A stretch of 5,658 nucleotides of DNA from Rhodospirillales bacterium (GTDB lineage: Bacteria > Pseudomonadota > Alphaproteobacteria > CACIAM-22H2): NCBI GenBank assembly GCA_016195145.1, contig JACQAF010000200.1:1-5658 (forward strand). Reading direction: 5' to 3'. The notes below the pieces were generated by a model, which was not told where the DNA came from, searched no databases, and worked only from the letters and a program-made list of their open reading frames with translations. Position 1 is the first letter of the stretch. Each line of letters begins with the position of its first letter. The translations under genes were made by a program, and so were the position numbers. Shown piece by piece: positions 1-5,658 of this stretch.

Positions 1-668
1 ACCGGCAGTTGCGTGATCCGGGTTTCGCCGTCGGGCGCCATCAGCGCCGTCGCGAAGGCGCCGGATTTGTCGATCGCCGTCACGTTATAAGCCATGTGGC
101 TGCGCACCCGCTTCAGCACCGCCACGGCATCGGCCGTGGTGTCGCAGAATTCGAGAATGTAACGGAGGATAAGCGGCACGCCGAATCCGTCGCCGACCAC
201 GCGCCGCCCGCCGAAAGTGAGGCTGACCGCAAGCCCCGCCTCGTTGACGCCGTCGAGCGCGCCCCACAAACAATCGACCATGGCAAGGACGGCGCGGCCG
301 TGCCAGCGGCTAAGCAGGATCACGCCTTCGCACAGCGCCGGGCTGTAATCGTAGTTGCGCAGCAGGATCGGTTCGTCGCCGGGCCAGATCGCCTGGCTGC
401 ACCCCGTTATATAAGCCGGCGGCCGATAAAGGCTGAGGAAGCGCGCCGCCATGTCGCCGCCGCCGGCGAGATCGCAGAGGCGCTCATATGTCGGCAGCAG
501 CTCGGGCATCGCCGCCCGCAGATTGGCGCGACAGTCGCGATATGTCGGGCGCGCCTCGATACCCTCGCCGAGATACCAGTGCCGGTAGGCAGGCCAGTGC
601 TCGTCGAACAGCGCGCGCCACTTGACGCCTTCGCGATCATCGGCGATCGCCCGAAACAAAAGCTCCAC
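1..668 (-). CDS. C45-family autoproteolytic acyltransferase/hydrolase (AAT-like Ntn-hydrolase), 3' end cut by window edge
   Basis: Direct translation of the reverse complement gives 222 open codons running off the left edge. Seen: a roughly 89-residue N-terminal segment (starting ELLFRAIADDREG, with KWRALFDEHWPAYRHW) followed by TGCSQAIW. Cys90 after Gly89 is the expected autocleavage site and N-terminal nucleophile, with its codon at 399-401. RNYD follows (Arg104 and Asp107), matching the Arg-x-x-Asp pair of choloylglycine hydrolase/penicillin acyltransferase relatives. Then come GVNEAGLAVSLTFGG (140-154) and AYNVTAID (193-200), the latter a candidate for the conserved active-site Asn. Family knowledge: these proenzymes cut themselves before Cys and then transfer or hydrolyse acyl groups on amides. 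About the last third is missing. The GTG start at 668 is the best in-frame choice, just after a TGA at 681-683, but its ribosome site is weak (GGG 8 nt upstream). It is the last visible gene of the operon, 12 nt after the ATP-grasp gene. The acyl donor and acceptor are unknown. Family call is firm; exact start is not. Confidence 0.88.
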   Translation of the reverse strand, partial: MELLFRAIADDREGVKWRALFDEHWPAYRHWYLGEGIEARPTYRDCRANLRAAMPELLPTYERLCDLAGGGDMAARFLSLYRPPAYITGCSQAIWPGDEPILLRNYDYSPALCEGVILLSRWHGRAVLAMVDCLWGALDGVNEAGLAVSLTFGGRRVVGDGFGVPLILRYILEFCDTTADAVAVLKRVRSHMAYNVTAIDKSGAFATALMAPDGETRITQLP

Positions 669-680
669 GAAGCGGACCCA

Positions 681-2144
681 TCAGTAAATTTTGAACGCGC
701 CCGGCTGCAGAACGGGTTGGGGAATGGCCGCCCGGTTTTCCAGCGGCCGGCCGACGAAGCGGCCGCGAATCCCGTCGATCCACTTCCGGGCGCGATCGTT
801 GAGCTGGAAGTTCTTGGTCATCAGCCGGCCCCGGGTGATCAGAATCCCGAGATCGGCGCCTTCATAGCGATAATCCCCCGGACCGCTGATACGCAAGAAA
901 AAAGCCTCGCGCTCGCTCTCGACCGCGCGGCGATGGTAATCGAACCGCGAATAGCCGACCGATCCGTCATCGGCCAGCCGCCAGATGCCGCTTTCCGGGG
1001 CCTGGGCCACGATGTCGATTGAATCCTCGGTGTGCTTGATCACCATCTGGCTCCAGCTATCGATATTGTCGGCGTCGGCCCAGCGGTCGTTGAGTCCCTT
1101 GACGTCGAAATCGAAATCGACGCCGCTGAACTCCAGCAGGTGGAACAGGAACAGCGGCGCATCGGCATGGGCGAAAGCCGCGTGATTGGTCATCGAACTG
1201 GCCCCGGTCACGCGCGGATTAAGCTCGCCGAGCCACATTTCTTCCGTGTCCCGGTCGATCAGGAAATCGAGCTCGAAATAGCCGCGATAGCCTTCTTTGC
1301 GCAACTGCTCGCCGAACCGGAAGGTCAGGTCGCGCGCCTTGCGGCGCAGCTTCGGGGTGAATGCGCCGGCGAAAATTTCGTTGCCTGCCCAGCCGCCCCG
1401 ATACGGCGTCAGCTCGCCGAAGCCGACGATTTCGGTCATCAACGGCCCAACGATGGTGCCAGCGCGCGTCGTGCACGCCTCGATCGCCGCCTGCCGGCAG
1501 TTGATCCGCTTCATAATCTTGACCTCGCCGGCGTTGACGATCTCGTCGGCATGGCGTTTCCAGTCGCGCTCGCTCGAAATGAAAAACGTCGTATGGCCGG
1601 AATCCCCGTAGGCGGTCTGGATGACCAGATCTTCGCCGAGCTTGCCCGATTTCTTGCGCAGATCGTCGTAACTCGACAACTTGACAAGAACGTTCGGCAC
1701 GCTGAGCACGCCGGCCTTGTTGCCGATGCGAACCGTCTCGATCTTGTTATCGAGCTTGCTGCGCAACCGCGCCTTCGGAAACCAGATCTGCATCCCCAGT
1801 TCGCGGGCGAGCTTCTCGGTCGTCTCGTCGAACATCAGGAATACGGCCTTCGCCCGCTTGCCGCGGCTTTTGATATGGTCGATCACTTCCTTGTGCTGGA
1901 GAAGATAATTGTTGATGTCCTCGATGCTCTGGAATTCCGGATGCGGTCCCGGCGAGGGGATGAAGGTGTTCGGATGGCGACCGTCATAGCAGTCGAGATA
2001 GTTGATGAACTTGAAGTTCTTCACCCACTCGTCCATGCCGAGAAGATTGAAATTGGTCGCGCTGATGAAATAGATCGGCGTTTCGTTGCGGTGAAAAAAC
2101 CGCCGAATCTCGGAAATGTTCTTGAGTTTTTTCTTGGCGGCCAT
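681..2144 (-). CDS. ATP-grasp domain ligase (preATP-grasp plus ATP-grasp fold)
   Basis: A 487-residue protein from the ATG at 2144 (MAAKKKLKN). This start has AAGGAGGA 6 nt upstream. An in-frame ATG at 2219 lies inside the preceding gene and lacks such a site. Seen: an N-terminal alpha/beta segment (TPIYFISATNFNLLGMDEW, about 22-40) fitting a preATP-grasp domain. A glycine-rich loop, AYGDSGHTTFF (178-188), is the likely ATP phosphate loop. ELDFLIDR (291-298) and GELNPRVTGASS (306-317) are the classic ATP-grasp metal-binding strands with Glu307 and Asn309. A C-terminal domain of about 120 residues follows. Family knowledge: ATP-grasp enzymes activate a carboxylate as acyl phosphate and join it to an amine, thiol or similar nucleophile. 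Such proteins are often auto-labelled biotin carboxylase, but I see no sign of biotin chemistry here. Odd: Gln176 occupies the position before the loop where a Lys is usual. It follows the decarboxylase after 34 nt, so the decarboxylase product is an attractive but unproven amine substrate. Confidence 0.93.
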   Translation of the reverse strand: MAAKKKLKNISEIRRFFHRNETPIYFISATNFNLLGMDEWVKNFKFINYLDCYDGRHPNTFIPSPGPHPEFQSIEDINNYLLQHKEVIDHIKSRGKRAKAVFLMFDETTEKLARELGMQIWFPKARLRSKLDNKIETVRIGNKAGVLSVPNVLVKLSSYDDLRKKSGKLGEDLVIQTAYGDSGHTTFFISSERDWKRHADEIVNAGEVKIMKRINCRQAAIEACTTRAGTIVGPLMTEIVGFGELTPYRGGWAGNEIFAGAFTPKLRRKARDLTFRFGEQLRKEGYRGYFELDFLIDRDTEEMWLGELNPRVTGASSMTNHAAFAHADAPLFLFHLLEFSGVDFDFDVKGLNDRWADADNIDSWSQMVIKHTEDSIDIVAQAPESGIWRLADDGSVGYSRFDYHRRAVESEREAFFLRISGPGDYRYEGADLGILITRGRLMTKNFQLNDRARKWIDGIRGRFVGRPLENRAAIPQPVLQPGAFKIY

Positions 2145-2150
2145 CCCTGC

Positions 2151-2158
2151 TCCTCCTT
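2151..2158 (-). promoter_or_regulatory. Strong ribosome-binding site fixing the ATP-grasp start
   Basis: On the minus strand this reads AAGGAGGA, then GCAGGG, then ATG at 2144. It is a near-perfect anti-16S match at good spacing. It decides for the ATG at 2144 over the in-frame ATG at 2219, which lies inside the upstream gene. Confidence 0.85.
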
Positions 2159-2178
2159 GATATGATTTTCCGTTGTCC

Positions 2179-4962
2179 CTACTCGGCCGCGGCGCGAACG
2201 CCCTTGGAGAGTTCGGCAAGCGCCTTCTCGGTAAATACGCGAAGCCCCAGATCCGCCCGGTAGCCGTGAATCTCCTTCACGTCGAGGGCGCGCATGAAGG
2301 CGATGATTTCCTTCGAGATCACCTGCCCCGGCACGAGAATGGGAAAGCCCGGCGGATAGGGAATGATGAACGAGGTCGAGACGACGTCCCGCCCCTTGGC
2401 GATCGCCTCGTCGAGCGGCCCCTTATCGAGCGGGAAGTACTCGCATTTCGCTTCGTCGTAAGCCAGGAAGTAGGCGGCGCGCAGATCGCCTTCCGGCGTG
2501 TCGCCGCCCCCGCGCGGCCGGAACGCCGCATGGAAACGGCTGAAATCGGGCAGCGGCGGCAGGTCCTCGACCAGGGATTTGACCTTGCGCGCGAATGTCT
2601 TGCGCTCCATCGCGCTCGCATCCTCAAGCTCGGCGTCGAGATCCTGGGCGATCTTGACCAGCACCTCGATCAGATAAGCGACCGACGAGCGCGTCGTCCC
2701 GATATTGGTCATGAATAGGACCGTGTTGCGCGACGTCTTGTTGATCTGGATGCCGTATTTGTCCATCAGCACGGCGTTCTTGAAGGTGTCGCCGTCGACG
2801 CCGACGCCACCCACCGTCAACGTCACGCGCGTCGCATCGAGGGTGAATTCGTCCTGCGCCCAGGCATCCCAGATGTCGTTCCAGCCATGCTCGGGATCCC
2901 AGTACGAGGTGATGCCGGATTCCCGATACTTGGCCGGAATCATGTCGCCGACCGTCAGCACCTTGAAATATTTCCTGAGCAGGGGATTCGAATCGATCGC
3001 CTTGCGCATCGCCATCGCCGCCTCGACCTGTTTCTGGATCAGCTCAAAGCCTTCCAGCTCGACCTGGCGGCGACCGACATCGAGCGAGGCGATGATCTGG
3101 TAATTCGGCGAGGTCGAGGTGTGGGTCATATAGGCCTCGTGAAACGCCTGCTCGACTTCGCCTTTGAAGTCCTGGTCATGGACATGAATCATCGAACCCT
3201 GACGCAGCGCGGTCAGCGTCTTGTGCGTCGACTGGGTGGTGTAGACGCGCATCCGCACCTTGCCGGGATCGGGCATCAGGCGGGTGGCGAGCAGCGTTTC
3301 GTCGTCCGCGCCGGCCATCTTCTGCGCGTAGGCTTCGTATTCCTTGCGAAACGCCGGGCTGCGATAACGGTCGCGCAATGTCTGGGCCGCGTGCATCGCC
3401 GTGCGTTGCCGGTAGGTTGGACCGAACCGCGCGAAAGCGAACCATGCCTCGTCCCATAGGAACACGAGGTCGGGCTTGATCGCGAGACACTCCTCCATCA
3501 CCCGCTCGACGTTATAGACGATGCCGTCGAACGTGCAGTTGGTGAGCAGAAGCATCCGCACCCGATCGAGCTTGCCGGCGCGGCGGAGTTCGAGCAGGCG
3601 ATGCTTGATTTCCCTGAGCGGCACCGCGCCGTACATCGAATAGTCGCTGAGCGGATAGCTATCGAGATAGACGGCGTACGCGCCGGCGAGAACCAGACCG
3701 TAATGGTGCGATTTATGGCAGTCGCGATCGACAAGCACGATGTCGCCGGGGCGGACGATCGCCTGGACGACGATCTTGTTGCAGGTCGACGTGCCGTTGG
3801 TCGAAAAAAACGTCTGCTTCGCCCCAAAGGCGCGCGCGGCCAGCTCCTGCGCGCGCTTGATCGGGCCATGCGGCTCCAGCAGCGAATCGAGACCGCCCGA
3901 CGTGGCCGAGGTTTCGGCGAGAAAAATATTCATGCCGTAGAACTCGCCCATGTCGCGAATCCAGTGCGAGCGGGTGATCGACTTGCCGCGGCTGATCGGC
4001 ATGGCGTGAAACACGCCGGTCGGCTGCTTCGAATATTCCTTGAGCGCCGTGAAGAACGGCGTCTGATAGCGCGCGTTGACGCCGCGCAGGATGTTGAGAT
4101 GCAGCTCAACGTAATCTTCCTGATTGTAGAAAACCCGCTGGCAGGCGCCGAGGTCGGCGCTGGCGATATCCTCGACCGAGCGGTCGGTGACCAGAAAAAC
4201 GTCGAGCTCGGGCCGCACCCGCTTGAGCAGGCGGCACAGCTCCGGCCCGTATTCGCCCGGGTCGAGATCGGCAATGCCCGCATCGCCGACCCGGTTGAGA
4301 TAGCGTTGCAGGATTTTGAGCTTGTTGTCGGATTCGAGCCGGAAATCGTAACGCACGACGACCGACTGGATGTTGTGATTGAACAGAACGGCGATCAGGG
4401 CGTCCTCAAGGCTGGGCACCACCACCGTTTCGTAGATGAATTTATCGTCGCCCCGCCGCATATCGCGCAGCGCGCGGCGTTGCGCTTCTTCCTGTATCGG
4501 CAGCAGATCGTCGACGATCAGAACCTCGAAATACGGGCGCGCATGCGTCCGTTCGTCCTGGGTTTCGGTATCGTCTTCGTCCGTGGCGCCGTTGCCTTCG
4601 GAATCCGCTCCGATCGCGACCATCTTGCGGCGATAGGCGCCGGTCTGGAGCGCGCGCGCCGTACGCGACACCGCGCGCGAAAATTCCGCATAGCTTGCGT
4701 CGACAAACAGCCGATGCAGATGTTCGATGCCGCGCCGGCCGGGGAACGCCCAGTATGTCTCGATTGGTTCGAGATTGGCGAGAAGCGCGCCCACCTTTTC
4801 AACGAGTTGCGCGTGTCCCCGGCCCTGTTTCTCCCGGATCAGGGCCGCCGCGGTCGATTTAAGCGACGTCCACCGATCGTTTCGCAGCTGGGTGGCGCTG
4901 TAATAATCGCTGAGCGAGCGTCCGCCATTGTTATTGGCTATGCCGGTCAACGCTACCTCCAT
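2179..4962 (-). CDS. Large PLP-dependent Orn/Lys/Arg decarboxylase-family protein
   Basis: A 927-residue fold-type I PLP enzyme, longer than typical bacterial inducible Lys/Orn/Arg decarboxylases (about 710-755 aa). Regions: a helical N-terminus (1-115); an acidic linker (about 118-140); a receiver-like wing domain starting FEVLIVDDLL (145-154) and running to about 290; the PLP core (about 310-770); and the family C-terminal domain (about 800-915, with IIPYPPGFPILVPGQ). Catalytic features seen: STNGTSTCNK phosphate-binding loop (387-396); DRDCHKSHH with His416 expected to stack on the cofactor; LWDEAWFAF with Asp504 for the pyridine nitrogen; and TTQSTHK with Lys581 as Schiff-base lysine (codon 3220-3222). 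Expected reaction: decarboxylation of a basic amino acid to a diamine or agmatine in the cytoplasm; which substrate cannot be read. From memory, actinobacteria have similar proteins of about 900-950 aa (e.g. Rv2531c). The start is uncertain: the ATG at 4962 lacks an upstream ribosome site, while a TTG at 4950 has GGAGGT, giving 923 aa. Aminotransferase-like activity is the main alternative. Confidence 0.95.
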   Translation of the reverse strand: MEVALTGIANNNGGRSLSDYYSATQLRNDRWTSLKSTAAALIREKQGRGHAQLVEKVGALLANLEPIETYWAFPGRRGIEHLHRLFVDASYAEFSRAVSRTARALQTGAYRRKMVAIGADSEGNGATDEDDTETQDERTHARPYFEVLIVDDLLPIQEEAQRRALRDMRRGDDKFIYETVVVPSLEDALIAVLFNHNIQSVVVRYDFRLESDNKLKILQRYLNRVGDAGIADLDPGEYGPELCRLLKRVRPELDVFLVTDRSVEDIASADLGACQRVFYNQEDYVELHLNILRGVNARYQTPFFTALKEYSKQPTGVFHAMPISRGKSITRSHWIRDMGEFYGMNIFLAETSATSGGLDSLLEPHGPIKRAQELAARAFGAKQTFFSTNGTSTCNKIVVQAIVRPGDIVLVDRDCHKSHHYGLVLAGAYAVYLDSYPLSDYSMYGAVPLREIKHRLLELRRAGKLDRVRMLLLTNCTFDGIVYNVERVMEECLAIKPDLVFLWDEAWFAFARFGPTYRQRTAMHAAQTLRDRYRSPAFRKEYEAYAQKMAGADDETLLATRLMPDPGKVRMRVYTTQSTHKTLTALRQGSMIHVHDQDFKGEVEQAFHEAYMTHTSTSPNYQIIASLDVGRRQVELEGFELIQKQVEAAMAMRKAIDSNPLLRKYFKVLTVGDMIPAKYRESGITSYWDPEHGWNDIWDAWAQDEFTLDATRVTLTVGGVGVDGDTFKNAVLMDKYGIQINKTSRNTVLFMTNIGTTRSSVAYLIEVLVKIAQDLDAELEDASAMERKTFARKVKSLVEDLPPLPDFSRFHAAFRPRGGGDTPEGDLRAAYFLAYDEAKCEYFPLDKGPLDEAIAKGRDVVSTSFIIPYPPGFPILVPGQVISKEIIAFMRALDVKEIHGYRADLGLRVFTEKALAELSKGVRAAAE
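4955..4960 (-). promoter_or_regulatory. Probable ribosome-binding site favouring a TTG start for the decarboxylase
   Basis: The minus strand reads ATGGAGGTAGCGTTG. GGAGGT overlaps the first two codons of the ATG-initiated reading frame and sits 4 nt before an in-frame TTG at 4950. The sequence before the ATG at 4962 (CATGCAAA) has no purine-rich site. TTG at 4950 may therefore be the real start, giving a product four residues shorter. TTG starts are less common, so the choice stays open. Confidence 0.55.
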
Positions 4963-5010
4963 TTTGCATGAGGAATCGAATTCCCGGAGCCATCCGGATT
5001 ATGTCGCCGG

Positions 5011-5658
5011 CTACGCATCGCGCGCCGCCTTTCCGGGATGCGGCGCTGGCGCCTGCAATCCGGCCCTGTCGCCGCGTTTCGGCATGGCGAGCGGCCCCAA
5101 CGTCCGCAGATATGAATCGGCGCCCGATTGCCGGTTATAGACGGCGAAATCGACCGGGCGGTCCCGGAAACTTTTCAGAACCTGGCCGAGGCCGTGGATG
5201 CCGGTTTCGCGCTGGCGGCGGACGCGCCGAAGGTCGATCTCAATCGGGATGACCTCTTCCTGACCTGCCGACTGATACAAGACCGTGCCGGAGGGACCGA
5301 CGACGCAGGATCTCCCGACCCCGCCGGGCCCAAGCCCATTGATGTCGAAGACATAGCACTGAAACTGTGCGGCGGTGGCGCGGGCGATGGCGATCTCGAC
5401 ATCGCGGTCGATGGTTCCAGTCAGGACGGGATGCAGCAACACCTCCGCGCCCATCGCAACCAGCGTCCGGGTCGTCTCCGGGAACCAGATATCGTAGCAG
5501 ATCGAAAGACCAAAGCGCCCGACATCCGGCACATCGAAAACGCAGAACTCGGCGCCGGCGGTGACCTCGGCCTCGTAGGGCCGGAACGGAAACATCTTCC
5601 GGTAACGGGCGATGACCTCACCCTGCGGATCGATCACCGATGCAGTGTTATAGATGCG
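5011..5658 (-). CDS. Nitrilase-superfamily carbon-nitrogen hydrolase, 5' end cut by window edge
   Basis: 215 codons are visible and the frame is open through the right edge. It begins RIYNTASVIDPQGEV, so an internal GTG at 5637 is not the true start. Seen: YRKMFPF with the catalytic Lys (residue 21 of the visible part, codon 5596-5598), then GLSICYDIWFPE with the nucleophile Cys (visible residue 54, codon 5497-5499). The third member of the Glu-Lys-Cys triad should lie upstream, outside the window. Later segments, GAEVLLHPVLTG and NGLGPGGVGRSCVVGPSG, are typical of the superfamily sandwich fold, as is the run ending IPIEIDLRRVRRQRE. The family is normally about 260-310 aa, so about a quarter to a third is missing. 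The last 30 or so residues are polar and Pro/Ala-rich and probably disordered. Members hydrolyse nitriles, amides or N-carbamoyl amines, including N-carbamoylputrescine. The neighbouring decarboxylase makes an amide or carbamoyl amine a plausible substrate, but this is inference. It is the first visible operon gene, 48 nt before the decarboxylase. Confidence 0.93.
   Translation of the reverse strand, partial: RIYNTASVIDPQGEVIARYRKMFPFRPYEAEVTAGAEFCVFDVPDVGRFGLSICYDIWFPETTRTLVAMGAEVLLHPVLTGTIDRDVEIAIARATAAQFQCYVFDINGLGPGGVGRSCVVGPSGTVLYQSAGQEEVIPIEIDLRRVRRQRETGIHGLGQVLKSFRDRPVDFAVYNRQSGADSYLRTLGPLAMPKRGDRAGLQAPAPHPGKAARDA

Noticed and set aside
407..640. 77-codon minus-strand ORF near the left end
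   Set aside because: Out-of-frame shadow of the C45 gene; the adjacent frame carries the GC-nucleophile and RNYD motifs.
9..1022. 337-codon open frame on the plus strand
   Set aside because: It is antisense to the C45 gene and the 3' part of the ATP-grasp gene and crosses their junction. The minus-strand products have clear catalytic motifs; this one has none and is Arg/Ala-rich shadow sequence.
1032..2165. 377-codon open frame on the plus strand
   Set aside because: Antisense shadow of the ATP-grasp gene, with no recognisable motif.
2145..2219. Upstream ATG at 2219 as start of the ATP-grasp protein
   Set aside because: It would overlap the decarboxylase by about 40 nt and lacks a ribosome site, while the ATG at 2144 has AAGGAGGA at proper spacing.
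3601..4971. 456-codon open frame on the plus strand
   Set aside because: It lies wholly opposite the decarboxylase, whose family motifs are unmistakable. Long antisense frames are normal in GC-rich coding DNA, and the translation shows no recognisable domain.
4963..5010. Possible promoter, attenuator or terminator in the 48-nt gap before the decarboxylase
   Set aside because: No convincing -35/-10 pair, stem-loop with T-run or operator palindrome is visible; the short CCGG repeats are ordinary for this composition.
1..5658. tRNA, rRNA, CRISPR, insertion sequence or direct-repeat signals
   Set aside because: The window is almost fully occupied by four coding genes, and I found no repeat array, terminal inverted repeats, transposase fragments or RNA-gene patterns.

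Overview
The window is compact, GC-rich bacterial DNA with essentially no non-coding space. All four genes I can support lie on the minus strand, so they read from right to left. The base composition, the tight head-to-tail packing and the protein style suggest a proteobacterium, perhaps an alphaproteobacterium. That placement is an impression from composition, not a phylogenetic result.

In transcription order the layout is as follows. (1) The C-terminal part of a nitrilase-superfamily carbon-nitrogen hydrolase (5658 to 5011, cut by the right edge). (2) After 48 nt, a very large PLP-dependent Orn/Lys/Arg decarboxylase-like protein (4962 to 2179, 927 aa) with a receiver-like N-terminal region and an intact PLP core. 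(3) After 34 nt that hold a near-perfect ribosome-binding site, an ATP-grasp ligase (2144 to 681, 487 aa). (4) After 12 nt, the N-terminal 222 residues of a C45-family (acyl-CoA:6-aminopenicillanate acyltransferase-like) Ntn-hydrolase, cut by the left edge. The fourth gene has no terminating stop inside the window and starts with a non-ATG codon, so a search for complete ATG ORFs misses it. I recovered it by translating the reverse complement directly.

The spacing (48, 34 and 12 nt), the common strand and the absence of any visible internal promoter or terminator indicate one operon. The chemistry is suggestive. A decarboxylase would make an amine from a basic or related amino acid. An ATP-grasp enzyme would join a carboxylate to an amine using ATP. 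An autoprocessed acyltransferase/hydrolase and a C-N hydrolase would make, trim or recycle amides. I infer a small pathway for an amine- or polyamine-derived amide metabolite. I know of no named pathway with exactly this set, and no substrate can be read from the sequence. Points worth a second look are the unusual size and acidic linker of the decarboxylase, a Gln where ATP-grasp enzymes usually have an ATP-binding Lys, and an odd junction between genes 3 and 4, where one base in a GGG run decides whether gene 4 starts at an overlapping TGATG or at a GTG.
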